Origin: Pseudoalteromonas luteoviolacea DSM 6061
GTDB lineage: Bacteria > Pseudomonadota > Gammaproteobacteria > Enterobacterales > Alteromonadaceae
NCBI RefSeq assembly: GCF_001625655.1
Contig: NZ_AUYB01000095.1
Span: forward strand, 62,001-126,000
Reading direction: 5' to 3'
DNA length: 64,000 nucleotides
Shown here: positions 8,856 to 20,537 of the stretch, one piece after another
Numbering within the stretch: the first letter of the stretch is position 1
Layout of the letters: each line of letters starts with the position of its first letter
Notes under the pieces: generated by a model
Told to the model about the DNA's origin: nothing
The model's database searches: none
The model's input: only the letters and a program-made list of their open reading frames with translations
Position numbers and translations under genes: made by a program

Positions 8856-9752
8856 GTGAACGATATTCACATATTAGGAAAAGGTGCCGTAGGTCTCTTA
8901 TTTGCAAACCGTCTTGCGCAACACAACGCTGTGACATTAATCACGCGCACGCCCACGTCAGCACCTTTTCACATCATTGAGAATGGCTTCACCAAGCAAG
9001 TGCCAGCAAGACGTACTACGTTGGCTTCTCAAAAGAGCGGTATAACCAACTGCTTAATACCGGTTAAAGCCTACCAACTTAGCCAAGCAATGCGCGAAAT
9101 CAGCCCGCATTTAAGCGACAACGCCAATATAATCATAAGCCACAATGGTATGAGTGATTTAACAGAAGTGGCACAGCACTTAAAGCCGGACCAAGCACTC
9201 TTTTTCTTAACGACCTCTATGGGAGGTATGAAACCCGATGCCAATACAGTTAAACATACGGGAGCAGGCCTCACGCAATTTGGCGCGTACAACTTCGTTG
9301 CTAAGCAGCGCCAACAAAGCGTGTTTGATGAACTACTAAAGCCCTGCATTCATCCTCTGGAATTGGTACCCAATATGTCAGAGGTTCGTTGGCAAAAGCT
9401 ATGTGTAAATATTGCTATCAACCCTCTCAGTGCTTTGCATCAATGTAAAAATGGCAAACTCCGAACGCCTACACATGCACGTCAAATCTTAGCCCTGTTA
9501 AATGAAGCATGTCATATTGCGTGGCTTGAAGGTGTAAATTTGAAGCTTTCAGCAGAGTTGGAGCGAGCTTACAATGTCATGAAGCTCACAGCAAAAAATA
9601 ATTCTTCTATGGCGCAGGATATAAAACACCGACGCCGCACAGAGGTGGATGCGATTTGTGGGTTTATCGTAAAACAAGCGGCCAAGCATGGTGTCTCAGC
9701 CCCAGAAAATGAACGCCTTTGGCAACTAGTTAAACAAAAAGAGCGGGCTTAA
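8856..9752 (+). CDS. panE: 2-dehydropantoate 2-reductase family protein
   Basis: The enzyme family reduces ketopantoate to pantoate with NADPH in pantothenate synthesis. The 298-residue protein starts at a GTG with the dinucleotide-binding motif ILGKGAVGLLF, has the central SHNGM segment, and the C-terminal LCVNIAINPLSAL and SSMAQDIKHRRRTEVDAICG motifs, where Lys, Asn, Ser and the last Glu line the active site in E. coli PanE. It probably shares a transcript with the VanZ-like gene. The stop codon lies inside the shared terminator hairpin. Members of this fold can have other 2-keto acid substrates, so the symbol is likely but not certain. Confidence 0.88.
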   Translation: MNDIHILGKGAVGLLFANRLAQHNAVTLITRTPTSAPFHIIENGFTKQVPARRTTLASQKSGITNCLIPVKAYQLSQAMREISPHLSDNANIIISHNGMSDLTEVAQHLKPDQALFFLTTSMGGMKPDANTVKHTGAGLTQFGAYNFVAKQRQQSVFDELLKPCIHPLELVPNMSEVRWQKLCVNIAINPLSALHQCKNGKLRTPTHARQILALLNEACHIAWLEGVNLKLSAELERAYNVMKLTAKNNSSMAQDIKHRRRTEVDAICGFIVKQAAKHGVSAPENERLWQLVKQKERA

Positions 9753-9764
9753 GCCCGCTCTTTT
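9738..9764. terminator. Bidirectional terminator between panE and thiI
   Basis: A perfect palindrome, AAAGAGCGGGCTTAAGCCCGCTCTTT at 9738-9763, folds to an 11-12 bp GC-rich hairpin with flanking A and T runs. It contains the panE stop codon and touches the thiI stop codon, serving both convergent genes. Confidence 0.88.
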
Positions 9765-11220
9765 ATGGTCTGTATACTTTCACTTTTGTGAAGCCATTTT
9801 CGTGCAATATTAAAGCTTGCAGCTGACTCATAACTCCTTTACTACAGTACAAGTAGTAATCCTTATCCTGAGGTAGATCACCAAACTTGGTCGCTAGGCG
9901 GAAGAACGGTAAATGGACAACTTCTACACCTTCAAGCTCAAGGGGATCTGCATCCTCTTCTTCAGGCGAGCGAATATCTACTACAACTGCATTCTCCGGC
10001 AGCTCAGAAACATTTTCTGCTTCTTTGACTTCTTCTTTTGCCTCTTCTTCAATATCTCGAATATCTTTTATCGTGGCATTCTTTACTACAGTATCTAATA
10101 CATCAAAATCAAACTTGGTTTCTTCTGCTTCAATTTTTTTCAAAACAGCTTTAACAGTTGGTTTCTTAGATATTACACCACAATATTCAGGCATGGCTTC
10201 AGCCATTTCACAAGTACCGATGTCTCTGGCAATGCGAATAATTTCTTCTTTATCATGTTGAATAAGTGGTCTTAAAATTAGCGTTTCTGTCACTCTATCA
10301 ATCACGCTTAGGTTAGCCAGTGTTTGACTTGATACCTGACCAATACTCTCACCAGTAACCAGTGCTTGTATACCAAGTTTATTGGCTACTGCACTGCCCG
10401 CACGCATCATCATACGTTTAAGAACCACACCCATCTGGCTGTTTTCTACATTTTCTAAAATCTCAGCGACAACTGGTTCAAAATCAACCGTAATGAATTT
10501 AACGCGGTGTGTTGAACTGTATTGTTTCCATAAGTAATGACTGACTTGCTTCACGCCAATTTCATGAGCTGCACCGCCAAGGTTAAAGAATAAAAAGTGC
10601 GTACGCGCACCCTTTCTGATCATTTGATAGGTGGCAACACCAGAGTCAAAACCACCTGAAACCAAAGATAAAACATCTTCTTGCGTAGGTAGTGGGAAAC
10701 CGCCCAAACCTCGGTGCTGGCTTCTGACGATATAAGCAAATTGGTCTTTAATCTCAATTTTAACTGTTTCTTGAGGCTTGCTCAGCTTGACGCTTGCAGA
10801 TTCTACATTTTGGTTCAGACCTCCACCGACATATCGCTCTACATCGCTAGAGGTAAAATCATGATTACCTTGGCGTTTCACTCTGACACAAAAGGTTTTG
10901 TTTTCAATCTGCGTTTTTACCAATGGTAATGTATGCTGGAAAATATCGTCTAATGTTTCAAATTGCTCTTCTTGCACCTCTAAAAACAGCACAATACCCG
11001 GCACACGTTTGAGACCATCGATTAGGGCTAAGCGAGTATTTTCATCACTCAACTTACTGACAACCGTAATATTATCCCAGTTGTTCTTAACCGTTATAGC
11101 TTCGTCTACACGACCGAGCAGCAACTTGATATTTTTTTCCAAAATTTTTGTAAAACGCTTTCGCACCGATTTGCTTTTGATAACAATTTCAGGGTGCAGC
11201 TTGACGATAAATTTAAGCAT
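9763..11220 (-). CDS. thiI: tRNA 4-thiouridine synthase / sulfurtransferase ThiI
   Basis: ThiI makes 4-thiouridine at position 8 of tRNAs and, in enteric bacteria, delivers sulfur for the thiazole ring of thiamine. The 485-residue protein has the N-terminal ferredoxin-like and THUMP parts (to about residue 165), the adenylating PP-loop LVSGGFDSGVATY (about 190), the second catalytic Cys in MPEYCGV, and a C-terminal rhodanese domain with the persulfide Cys at about 459 (YLYCSKGVMSQ). All catalytic features of the long, rhodanese-containing form are present. Alone in its transcript; convergent with panE. Confidence 0.96.
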   Translation of the reverse strand: MLKFIVKLHPEIVIKSKSVRKRFTKILEKNIKLLLGRVDEAITVKNNWDNITVVSKLSDENTRLALIDGLKRVPGIVLFLEVQEEQFETLDDIFQHTLPLVKTQIENKTFCVRVKRQGNHDFTSSDVERYVGGGLNQNVESASVKLSKPQETVKIEIKDQFAYIVRSQHRGLGGFPLPTQEDVLSLVSGGFDSGVATYQMIRKGARTHFLFFNLGGAAHEIGVKQVSHYLWKQYSSTHRVKFITVDFEPVVAEILENVENSQMGVVLKRMMMRAGSAVANKLGIQALVTGESIGQVSSQTLANLSVIDRVTETLILRPLIQHDKEEIIRIARDIGTCEMAEAMPEYCGVISKKPTVKAVLKKIEAEETKFDFDVLDTVVKNATIKDIRDIEEEAKEEVKEAENVSELPENAVVVDIRSPEEEDADPLELEGVEVVHLPFFRLATKFGDLPQDKDYYLYCSKGVMSQLQALILHENGFTKVKVYRP

Positions 11221-11401
11221 AAGAAGTCACTCTTTGGTGTGAAACTACAAACGTATTAAACGTCCAATCATTTTAAGGCGCGGGATTATAACAAACTTAT
11301 TAAAGACTAGGAAATAAACAATTGAATTGGCAACTTTGTGAACCATAAACAACTAGAGACTGTAGGGAGATGAACAGCCTCTAGCATCATAAAAATGCGT
11401 G

Positions 11402-12058
11402 TTAGGCGATACTAGGTAACGTTGTGTCTGCTTGCTCTTGGTAGTAATCCCTCAGTTGAGCAATTTTTTCTCTACTTAAATCCGTGGCATATGGCTTGAA
11501 TAGCATCAACACTTTCACGATGCCATTGTAAATATCTTTTTGTTCCAGCACCCCTGTCATTCTGCGTGCCTTAACATAGGGTGTCCAGAAACTTACTACC
11601 ATTTTTAGCATGTGAGCGAGCTCATCGGTATCTGTATCTTCAATATCAATCACACCCGCATCGCGTAAGCCAATCACAACCGCTTTGACCTGTTCAAACA
11701 AATGGGCCTGAAATTCTATGTAGTCACTTTTTAGCGCCTTATCACGCGCTAAGATATCGGTCAGATTGTCATAAAAGAAATGGTAGCGCCACATTAGCTC
11801 AAATAGAGAGTCTAAATATTGTGTTAGCTGCTCCAAAGGCTCATGTTCGATACTCAAAGGTTTAAAGTGAGTTCTTAAATGCTCACTGTAAAGGGAAAAA
11901 ATATGACGAATAATGTCTTCTTTATTTTTGAAGTGATAATACAAGTTGCCAGGGCTTATCCCCATGTTTGAAGCAATATGATTAGTCGTAATTGCTCGTT
12001 CACCATTTAGATTGAACAGTGCAATGCTCGTACGAATTATTTTTTCCTTGGTATTCAT
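11402..12058 (-). CDS. TetR/AcrR family transcriptional regulator
   Basis: A 218-residue protein with the TetR helix-turn-helix in residues 1-55 (ITTNHIASNMGISPGNLYYHFKNKEDII) and an all-helical ligand domain after it. I take the ATG at 12058, preceded by GAGAGTTGGAT; an in-frame TTG two codons earlier is less likely. It is divergent from coaD, separated by about 170 bases. TetR proteins with this long hydrophobic C-terminal half often sense lipids or drugs, but neither ligand nor target is evident. The RND pump at 932-5101 is too far away to claim as its target. Confidence 0.9.
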   Translation of the reverse strand: MNTKEKIIRTSIALFNLNGERAITTNHIASNMGISPGNLYYHFKNKEDIIRHIFSLYSEHLRTHFKPLSIEHEPLEQLTQYLDSLFELMWRYHFFYDNLTDILARDKALKSDYIEFQAHLFEQVKAVVIGLRDAGVIDIEDTDTDELAHMLKMVVSFWTPYVKARRMTGVLEQKDIYNGIVKVLMLFKPYATDLSREKIAQLRDYYQEQADTTLPSIA

Positions 12059-12199
12059 ATCCAACTCTCTTTACACGCTTAATTGAATTTTGTTGGGTCA
12101 CTCGCCCACTTGGTTATCAGAAAATAGCACTAAACATATGCAAGGTTAAATGAGCAAATTTGAAAGCAGACCAGTGAATTTGCTTAAGAAGCTTGCTAA

Positions 12200-14067
<1,868 letters not shown>

Positions 14068-14071
14068 AGTT

Positions 14072-14099
14072 ATTTGGGCTGTGTCCACACAGCCCAAAT
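14072..14099. terminator. Hairpin between wzi and the downstream convergent gene
   Basis: A perfect 12-bp stem (ATTTGGGCTGTG at 14072-14083 with CACAGCCCAAAT at 14088-14099) with a 4-base loop lies exactly between convergent stops. The following T-run is short, so termination is likely but not textbook. Confidence 0.7.
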
Positions 14100-14100
14100 G

Positions 14101-14613
14101 TTAAGCTTGCTTTGCTCGCCAGAGTTTTTTCGATACCAGTAAAATACCCAGTAAATCTCGGTTAAGAATAACAACGCCCACCATTATTAAATCTATAACA
14201 TTTACGGTAGTTGAGTAGAAATACCACAGCGCCCAAGGCTTGTAATTTCCTAACATGTATGAATCGATAAACATCGCTAAAAAAAGTGCCGAGTTAATTG
14301 AAAGCCCAATACAGCAGTAGACAATGACAGGTTGAACGACTTCGCGTTTAAAGAATATTTGCCGCGCAATTAACATGCCGACAATCGTGAAAACGTCGTA
14401 AGCGAGTAAAATACCAAAATCACTGGGTTGAAACTGAGTAGATAAAGAAAGGTCACTTACACCATAAGATACTGCCAGAATAACGGAGCAACAAAGCGCT
14501 TGTAAATTTTTATTAATGGCAAGAACATAAAAAGATATGTTCATTAAACTCGCCATAACGAAGCCCCAAATAACAAGGGCTCCTATACTTAATCCGAAAT
14601 AATCGTATGCCAT
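14101..14613 (-). CDS. Multi-pass membrane protein of unknown function, next to a small peptide gene
   Basis: The 170-residue protein has about five hydrophobic segments (roughly residues 8-31, 36-54, 64-86, 94-117 and 130-157) and a short basic tail (SKKLWRAKQA). No family is recognised. It starts 14 bases after the stop of a 51-residue peptide gene on the same strand, so they probably form a two-gene operon. By position it could be an immunity, export or sensing partner of that peptide, or be unrelated to it. The gene itself is well supported by its length and composition. Confidence 0.7.
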   Translation of the reverse strand: MAYDYFGLSIGALVIWGFVMASLMNISFYVLAINKNLQALCCSVILAVSYGVSDLSLSTQFQPSDFGILLAYDVFTIVGMLIARQIFFKREVVQPVIVYCCIGLSINSALFLAMFIDSYMLGNYKPWALWYFYSTTVNVIDLIMVGVVILNRDLLGILLVSKKLWRAKQA

Positions 14614-14627
14614 TAGCCTTGTGGCAG

Positions 14628-14783
14628 CTAGCCCCCATAAGGTGGTTTAGGGTATATACCACTACCACGAGCGCCTGAAACTGCTCTTAAATTCACTTCA
14701 CTTTCAATAACATTATCAGAAAGCACCTTTGCTTTGCTAGTACTATTAGATGAATTGGTACGCTTTCGCTTAAATATAGACAT
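14628..14783 (-). CDS. Short peptide precursor with a double-glycine-like site and a Gly/Pro-rich tail
   Basis: From the ATG at 14783 (AAAGGG 7 bases upstream) runs a 51-residue frame to a TAG at 14630-14628. The N terminus is basic (SIFKRKR), the middle is Ser/Asn rich, and residues 30-38 read VNLRAVSGA, which looks like the end of a GG/GA-type leader (Leu32, Val35, Gly37-Ala38). The remaining 13 residues are RGSGIYPKPPYGG. A frame extension to 14909 exists but lacks a ribosome site, so I use 14783. No transporter or modifying enzyme is adjacent; only a membrane protein follows. Interpretation as a secreted or processed peptide is inference; the ORF itself looks real. Confidence 0.55.
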   Translation of the reverse strand: MSIFKRKRTNSSNSTSKAKVLSDNVIESEVNLRAVSGARGSGIYPKPPYGG

Positions 14784-15042
14784 TGTTTTCCCTTTATAAA
14801 TATTTGCGCCACCCATGGATATGAAAAAATTCATACGGGTAACCATATTGATGGGCAACACACTGCAACACCCGGGCCACATCATATAGAAAAAAAACAA
14901 AAAATTCACCTACGTTAAAAAAAACAGTTAAATGTTTAAAAAACGTACCAGAACAATGGCATGTTTTAAGTCAGTGCTGGCCGAAATCAAAATTAGATTG
15001 TAAGCATTTACACACAGCAAAGCGCAAATAAAATAAAGACCA
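14784..15042. other. Intergenic region upstream of the small peptide gene
   Basis: About 260 AT-rich bases between the argH terminator and the peptide start. I see an inverted repeat ATGAA-AAAA-TTCAT at 14821-14834, 38 bases before the peptide ATG, which could be an operator or part of the leader, and several A/T runs at 14889-14940. No further gene is supported. Confidence 0.4.
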
Positions 15043-15074
15043 CTAAAAATAAGGCCACCATCATTGGCGGCCTT
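15043..15074 (-). terminator. Terminator of the argCBFGH operon
   Basis: A hairpin formed by 15051-15059 and 15066-15074 (AAGGCC..CC with GG..GGCCTT, one mismatch, 6-base loop) is followed on the minus strand by a TTTTT run, 28 bases after the argH stop. Confidence 0.82.
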
Positions 15075-15101
15075 ATCTAGCGTTTACTGCAAAGTCTGAA
15101 G

Positions 15102-16478
15102 TTACGAAGATGTCAGAGATTTAGCTGATTTGAGAGCTTCAGTGACACGCGGCAAAGATGTGCCCCCCAAAGCTTGACGTGCGGCAATGCAAGCGGCAAT
15201 TTCTAGCCGCGCATAAACATCATTGTCAATTTGTGGACAAACGCCCTGAAATTCATCAAGTGTCAGTTCCTCAAGGTTTTTCCCTTGAGAAATAGCAAGC
15301 TGTACTAGCTGTCCCACAATATGATGGCCCTCTCTAAACGGAATATTTTTTGCGACCAGATAGTCAGCCAATTCTGTTGCATTGGCATGCCCACCTTTAG
15401 CTGCGGCTAAAGTCGCTTCAGCATTGACTTTTAAACCCCCAATACATGCTTGAGCCATATGTAAAGATGCAATCCACGTTGGTAGGGCATCAAAGAGCCC
15501 CTCTTTGTCTTCTTGCATATCTTTATTATAAGCAAGCGGCAGTGCTTTTAATGTCATCATCATGGCACTAAACGCCCCAAAAACACGGCCCGTCTTGCCT
15601 CGGATCAACTCCAATGCATCTGGGTTCTTCTTTTGTGGCATCAAAGAGGAACCTGAAGTCACATTGTCTGACAACTCAATAAACCCAGCTTCTCCGCTAT
15701 TGTAAAAAATTAAATCTTCTGCGAGACGTGACAAATGCATCATTGAAATAGAGGCACAACTGAGCAACTCCACAACAAAGTCTCTATCTGATACCGCATC
15801 CAAACTATTTCTTGTCGCACAGTTAAAGCCTAGCTCCTGAGCAAGCTTTTCCCTATCAACAGGGTAAGCCGTGCCAGCTAGGGCCCCGCAGCCCAAAGGA
15901 CATTCATTTAATCGTTCAATAGCCCCAGTTAAACGGCTGGCATCGCGCTCAAGCATTTCAACATACGCCAAGCACCAATGGCTAAATAACACGGGCTGTG
16001 CACGTTGCAAATGCGTAAATCCGGGTAAGATAGTACCCAACTCGCGCTCTGCCAAAGCAATTATTTCTACTTTTAACTGATTAATTGCTTCTAAAACCTG
16101 TTGCGCAGTTTGGCGACTCCATAAGCGAAAATCTGTTACAACCTGATCATTGCGGCTCCGCCCTGTATGTAGCTTCTTCCCCAAGTCACCGACTATTTCT
16201 ATTAGCTTTGCCTCCACATACGAATGAATATCTTCATATCCACTATGTGCTATTTCCTGTGGTGCTTGTTTAGCGTCTTCTAGGAGTGTATTCAAGCCGT
16301 TAACAATACGCTCATGCTCTTCATTGGTCAGTACTTCAACTTGCTTCAATGCACCGGCCCAAGCTATAGAACCAACTATGTCTTGTTCCACTAGCTGATA
16401 ATCAAAAGGCAAAGAGTCATTAAATTGCTTAAATGCTTGATCAGGCCCCGTTGAAAAACGACCTCCCCATAATGCCAT
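15102..16478 (-). CDS. argH: Argininosuccinate lyase
   Basis: ArgH splits argininosuccinate into arginine and fumarate, the last step of arginine synthesis. The 458-residue protein shows MALWGGRFS at its start, the [10 protein letters not shown] motif, [10 protein letters not shown], and the fumarase/lyase signature [12 protein letters not shown] choose the ATG at 16478, preceded by AGGAG at good spacing; a TTG at 16499 would add 7 unusual residues. It is the last gene of the argCBFGH run, 23 bases after argG. It ends without the C-terminal acetyltransferase (ArgA) extension that some marine gammaproteobacteria such as Moritella carry on ArgH. Confidence 0.97.
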   Translation of the reverse strand: MALWGGRFSTGPDQAFKQFNDSLPFDYQLVEQDIVGSIAWAGALKQVEVLTNEEHERIVNGLNTLLEDAKQAPQEIAHSGYEDIHSYVEAKLIEIVGDLGKKLHTGRSRNDQVVTDFRLWSRQTAQQVLEAINQLKVEIIALAERELGTILPGFTHLQRAQPVLFSHWCLAYVEMLERDASRLTGAIERLNECPLGCGALAGTAYPVDREKLAQELGFNCATRNSLDAVSDRDFVVELLSCASISMMHLSRLAEDLIFYNSGEAGFIELSDNVTSGSSLMPQKKNPDALELIRGKTGRVFGAFSAMMMTLKALPLAYNKDMQEDKEGLFDALPTWIASLHMAQACIGGLKVNAEATLAAAKGGHANATELADYLVAKNIPFREGHHIVGQLVQLAISQGKNLEELTLDEFQGVCPQIDNDVYARLEIAACIAARQALGGTSLPRVTEALKSAKSLTSS

Positions 16479-16501
16479 TGCTTTACTCCTCTCACTCAAT
16501 G

Positions 16502-17710
16502 CTATGATTTCTGTTTATTTAATGCAGCGATTCGACTGGAAAGCGAGAACAAGCGAATAAACCCTTCCGCATGAGATTGGTCATACACATCATCTTCGCC
16601 AAATGTTGCAAAGTCTTCACTATATAAACTATTTATGGATTGTTTTTGTACCGCAGTAACGTGACCTTTATAGAGCTTGAGTACAACCTCTCCTGACGCA
16701 TCTACCGTCAGGGCTTGCGCCGCGGCTAAAATTGAGTCTTTAAGTGGTGTAAACCAACGCCCATCATAAACAAGGTGAGAAAACTCACTGGACAATGTTT
16801 CTTTCCATTTTCGGCTAGATTTATCTAATACCAGTTCATCGATAGCTTGAAGTGCAGCCATGATCACCGTGCCACCTGGTGTTTCATAGCAGCCTCTAGA
16901 CTTCATTCCAACAAGGCGATTTTCGACAATATCAATACGCCCAACACCATGCGCAGCAGCAATATTATTGAGCTTAACCAAGCATTGATACGGGCTATAA
17001 CGCTCACCATTTACTCCGACAACCTGCCCTTGCTCCACCAACAGCGAGACATACTCGGCTTTATCTGGCGCTTGCTCAGGAGATGTCGTTAACGTCCATA
17101 CTTGATCGCTGGGTTGATTCCAAGGATCCTCTAGCTCTCCCCCTTCATGGGAAATGTGCCAAATATTGGCATCTCGACTATAAATTTTTGTTGCTGATGC
17201 AGAGCACGGTATTTGCCTTTGTGCGAGATAATCTAGTAAAGATTCTCGGCTTGATAACTCCCATTCTCGCCATGGTGCAATCACCTGAAGATCCGGAGCA
17301 AGTGCTGAAAAACAAGATTCAAATCGGACTTGATCGTTACCTTTGCCGGTACAGCCATGTGATAGTGCGTCAGCACCTACCTTACGCGCCACTTCTACCT
17401 GAGCTTTGGCTATGATAGGACGTGCCATAGACGTGCCTAACAAATATGTACCTTCGTAAACAGCACCCGTTTGCAGTGTGGGATAGATATAGTCACTTAC
17501 AAGCTGTTCTTTTAAATCGACGATATGACATTCACTGGCACCAGAAGCCAGCGCTTTTTCTTCAACCCCCACCAGCTCTTCTTCACCCTGACCTACGTCG
17601 GCAACGAATGCAACAACTTCACACCCGTAATTTTCTTTTAACCAAGGCACAATTGCAGACGTATCTAAACCACCAGAATACGCCAGTACTACCTTCTTTA
17701 CTTCACTCAT
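16502..17710 (-). CDS. argG: Argininosuccinate synthase
   Basis: ArgG condenses citrulline and aspartate using ATP. The 402-residue protein has the ATP pyrophosphatase loop [14 protein letters not shown] at its N terminus, the [13 protein letters not shown] substrate-binding motif, and [17 protein letters not shown] blocks, matching the type-I bacterial enzyme in length and order. It lies 11 bases from argF and 23 from argH in the biosynthetic operon. Confidence 0.97.
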   Translation of the reverse strand: MSEVKKVVLAYSGGLDTSAIVPWLKENYGCEVVAFVADVGQGEEELVGVEEKALASGASECHIVDLKEQLVSDYIYPTLQTGAVYEGTYLLGTSMARPIIAKAQVEVARKVGADALSHGCTGKGNDQVRFESCFSALAPDLQVIAPWREWELSSRESLLDYLAQRQIPCSASATKIYSRDANIWHISHEGGELEDPWNQPSDQVWTLTTSPEQAPDKAEYVSLLVEQGQVVGVNGERYSPYQCLVKLNNIAAAHGVGRIDIVENRLVGMKSRGCYETPGGTVIMAALQAIDELVLDKSSRKWKETLSSEFSHLVYDGRWFTPLKDSILAAAQALTVDASGEVVLKLYKGHVTAVQKQSINSLYSEDFATFGEDDVYDQSHAEGFIRLFSLSSRIAALNKQKS

Positions 17711-17721
17711 AACTTGAACCT

Positions 17722-18642
17722 TTATTGAAATTGGTTGTTTAACAAGGTAACCAGCAGGGCATTCTGGGCATGCATCCGGTTTTCCGCTTGTTGAATAATT
17801 TTTGAATTTTTGCCATCCATAACCGCAGAAGTTATTTCATACTCTCTATGGGCGGGCTGGCAATGCAAGACCGTTTGAGCACCTGTTTGCTCTACCAATT
17901 GTTGATTGATTTGGTAAGGCATAAACACGTCTTTGGCTTGCTCTAAAGTGACATTACTTCCCATCGATACCCAAGTATCGGTGTATAGAATATTAGCACC
18001 GGCTGCAGCTTCCACACGGTCACTCACCATAATACTGGCTCCATTGACCGCTGCCATTTGTTCAGCCTGCTTAACGATCTGCGCATCTGGCGAGTGACCT
18101 TTTGGACAAACTGCCACAAAATCAACACCTAAACTCGCCGCTAGCAACATCAAAGAGTGAGTCACATTATTACCTTCACCGAGATAAGCGAGCTTCAAGC
18201 CACTAACTTCTCCATATACTTCTTGTATCGTCATAAAATCAGCCAATGCTTGGCATGGGTGATAAAGATCACAAAGGCTATTAACAACAGGCACAGAGGC
18301 ATAGTCAGACAGCGTAGTTAAAGTGCTATGATGATTGACTCGCGCGACAATGGCGTCTGCCCATGTCGAAATGTTTAACGCAAAGTCTTTAACCGACTCT
18401 CTGCTGCCCATCGCGCCGTTTTGCTGATCCAAGTACACAGCATGCCCGCCGAGCTTGTTGATCCCAATATCAAATGACAGCCGAGTACGTAAGCTGGGTT
18501 TTTCGAATAAGGTCACCACCGACTTACCGGCCAGAGCTTGTGCAAAATCTTGTGGTTGCGCTTTAATTTGATGTGCAAGAGAAAGCAGCTTGAGCAATGC
18601 AGCTTGATCAAACTCCAAGCCCGTAATAAATACATTTTCCAT
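17722..18642 (-). CDS. argF: Ornithine carbamoyltransferase
   Basis: The enzyme makes citrulline from ornithine and carbamoyl phosphate. The 306-residue protein has the carbamoyl-phosphate motif [12 protein letters not shown] (the SLRTR form is shared by relatives such as Shewanella), [11 protein letters not shown], and DTWVSMG for the amino-acid substrate. The normally invariant HCLP motif near the C terminus reads HCQPAHR here, a Leu-to-Gln change next to the catalytic Cys. Gene order argB-argF-argG fixes the pathway role; acetylornithine carbamoyltransferase is the alternative, but argE in the cluster fits the ordinary deacetylase route. Confidence 0.93.
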   Translation of the reverse strand: MENVFITGLEFDQAALLKLLSLAHQIKAQPQDFAQALAGKSVVTLFEKPSLRTRLSFDIGINKLGGHAVYLDQQNGAMGSRESVKDFALNISTWADAIVARVNHHSTLTTLSDYASVPVVNSLCDLYHPCQALADFMTIQEVYGEVSGLKLAYLGEGNNVTHSLMLLAASLGVDFVAVCPKGHSPDAQIVKQAEQMAAVNGASIMVSDRVEAAAGANILYTDTWVSMGSNVTLEQAKDVFMPYQINQQLVEQTGAQTVLHCQPAHREYEITSAVMDGKNSKIIQQAENRMHAQNALLVTLLNNQFQ

Positions 18643-18650
18643 GATGTTTC

Positions 18651-19433
18651 CTAAGGTAATATTTGAGTTCCGACATGTTCACCTTTAATTAAGGCGACTA
18701 AGTTTTCTGGCTTTTGCCAACTGGAAATGTATACGCCTCGTCGTAAATGTTGGGCAGCGTGAAGACTGGTCTTAACTTTGACCTCCATCCCGCCCACAAT
18801 AACCTTCTCTTCGATTAGTGCTGTGATTTGATCTGAACTTAAAGTATGCAACGGCTGTTTTTGTGCATTCAAAACAGCTTCAACATCGGTCATAAAAATT
18901 AATTCGCCATTGACCGATTGTGCTATTGCCGCAGCAGCCTCATCTGCGTTGACATTGTAAAGCTCGCCATTTTCTCCAATCCCAACAGAGCTTACTAAAG
19001 GGATCCGGCCAAAATTCATAAGTTGCTTGAGTAACCCAAGCCCTTCCTCGCTGTAACATGTACCAACTTGACCCAGTGCCTTGAGTTTTTGCTTGGTCAT
19101 CAAGCCAGCTTCATAAAGGCTTGTTCCAACAGGCTTTAGGCCAGCGACTATTGCTTGTCCCATCAGTTGCTTATTGGCGCAACCCGCTAACGCACCAACA
19201 ATATAGGGCATTTGTTCTTTAGGGCTGATTCTCAGTCCTTGATGCTTAGCAGTGGCAAATCCTGCATCTTGTAGCCAACTATCCACCAATGCTCCGCCAC
19301 CATGAACAACAACAAATTGCTTGTCACCTTGTTCAATTAAGCTTGCCAATACTTTAAACAGTTCTAGCGCCGCTTGCTCAGTATTGAGAACCGCTCCGCC
19401 AACTTTCACTACCCATGTTTGTTTTGCAGTCAT
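18651..19433 (-). CDS. argB: Acetylglutamate kinase
   Basis: ArgB phosphorylates N-acetylglutamate. The 260-residue protein belongs to the amino-acid kinase fold: the N-terminal VVKVGGAVL phosphate loop, VVHGGGALVD, the NVNADEAAAAIA segment, and FMTDVEAVLN near the nucleotide site. Its length is that of the short, enteric-type enzyme without the N-terminal helix of the arginine-inhibited hexameric form, which suggests a dimer. It starts 3 bases after the argC stop. Confidence 0.96.
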   Translation of the reverse strand: MTAKQTWVVKVGGAVLNTEQAALELFKVLASLIEQGDKQFVVVHGGGALVDSWLQDAGFATAKHQGLRISPKEQMPYIVGALAGCANKQLMGQAIVAGLKPVGTSLYEAGLMTKQKLKALGQVGTCYSEEGLGLLKQLMNFGRIPLVSSVGIGENGELYNVNADEAAAAIAQSVNGELIFMTDVEAVLNAQKQPLHTLSSDQITALIEEKVIVGGMEVKVKTSLHAAQHLRRGVYISSWQKPENLVALIKGEHVGTQILP

Positions 19434-19435
19434 GA

Positions 19436-20443
19436 CTAATCCTTTAACCCCAACGTCGCGTTAAAACCGCTCGCAATATTCATACACTGTAAAGCCTGAC
19501 CAGCAGCACCTTTCAAAAGGTTGTCAATAGCCACTACAACGATGAGTTGCTGACCCTGCTGCTGCCAACCTATGTCTACATAAGGTGTGCCCGCAACACT
19601 TTTAATTGACGGTAATACGCGGCCTTTTAAACGAATCAGCGGTTCGTCAGCAAGTGTTTGATAAGCTTGGGTAACATCGTTTTCGGTAACGTTGTCAGCG
19701 AGTCGTACATAGATGGTTTCGAGAATACCACGTGAAAAATTACCTAAGTGTGGCGTAAATAAAATAGGATGATCTAAGTATTGAGTAATTTCAGGACCAT
19801 GTCTGTGATTAAACAAACCATATGGTGCTAAAGACACCTCGCAAAATTGCGTATTAATGGCTGCTTTTCTACCCGCCCCTGTCACCCCAGAAACCGCATT
19901 AATAATAATTTGGCTGTCGGCAAGTAGGCCCGATTGCTTTAAAGGCTTAAGCGCATTGAGTGCCGCAGTCGGGTAACAACCAGCTACCGCGACTAGTTTT
20001 GCTTTCGCAATATTCGCTTTATTCCACTCCACAAGGCCATATGCCGCGCTGTCGAGCAATGTTTGATGGTTATGAGAAAAACCATAATATTGCTCGTATT
20101 GAGAAGCACTTGCTAAACGGAATCCACCAGACAAATCAAAAACCTTTACCCCTAAATCGAGAAACTTAGGCGCTAGCTCAACGCTAACTTTGTGATCCGT
20201 GCATAAGCAAACGTAGTCGGAAGATTGAGCAATTTGAACATAGCTTTCATTGCATAAAGGCAATAGCTCAAGATCTAATAGGCCACTGTGCTCTGGATAT
20301 AAATCACTGAGCAACTTGCCTTTGTCTAAGCTTTGCTGAGAAACATAACATCCTTTGAGATTAAAATTTGGATGGCTGGCTATTAATTTGGCTAATTCTG
20401 CACCACTATAACCACTGGCGCCTATAATAGAAACATTCAACAT
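19436..20443 (-). CDS. argC: N-acetyl-gamma-glutamyl-phosphate reductase
   Basis: ArgC reduces acetylglutamyl phosphate to the semialdehyde with NADPH. The 335-residue protein has the Rossmann motif SIIGASGYSGAEL at the N terminus, the catalytic Cys in VAVAGCYPTAAL, and the HRHGPEI and HLGNFSRGIL motifs of the bacterial type-1 enzyme. It is the first gene of the minus-strand arginine operon; the divergent argE starts 166 bases away, with an ARG box between. Confidence 0.97.
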   Translation of the reverse strand: MLNVSIIGASGYSGAELAKLIASHPNFNLKGCYVSQQSLDKGKLLSDLYPEHSGLLDLELLPLCNESYVQIAQSSDYVCLCTDHKVSVELAPKFLDLGVKVFDLSGGFRLASASQYEQYYGFSHNHQTLLDSAAYGLVEWNKANIAKAKLVAVAGCYPTAALNALKPLKQSGLLADSQIIINAVSGVTGAGRKAAINTQFCEVSLAPYGLFNHRHGPEITQYLDHPILFTPHLGNFSRGILETIYVRLADNVTENDVTQAYQTLADEPLIRLKGRVLPSIKSVAGTPYVDIGWQQQGQQLIVVVAIDNLLKGAAGQALQCMNIASGFNATLGLKD

Positions 20444-20537
20444 CGATAACTCTTATATTTGATTAATTAGGGAGTCAAATTTGCTATAGATGAAATGTTC
20501 GTCGCATTTTGCCAGCCCTCAATAATTATTCTGTAAA

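Noticed and set aside
11354-11383. Stem-loop beyond the TetR gene
   Set aside because: One mismatch, a 10-base loop and no T-run; too weak to call a terminator.
14784-14909. N-terminal extension of the small peptide gene
   Set aside because: The ATG at 14783 has a good ribosome site, while the upstream frame has none and would add an unrelated 42-residue stretch.
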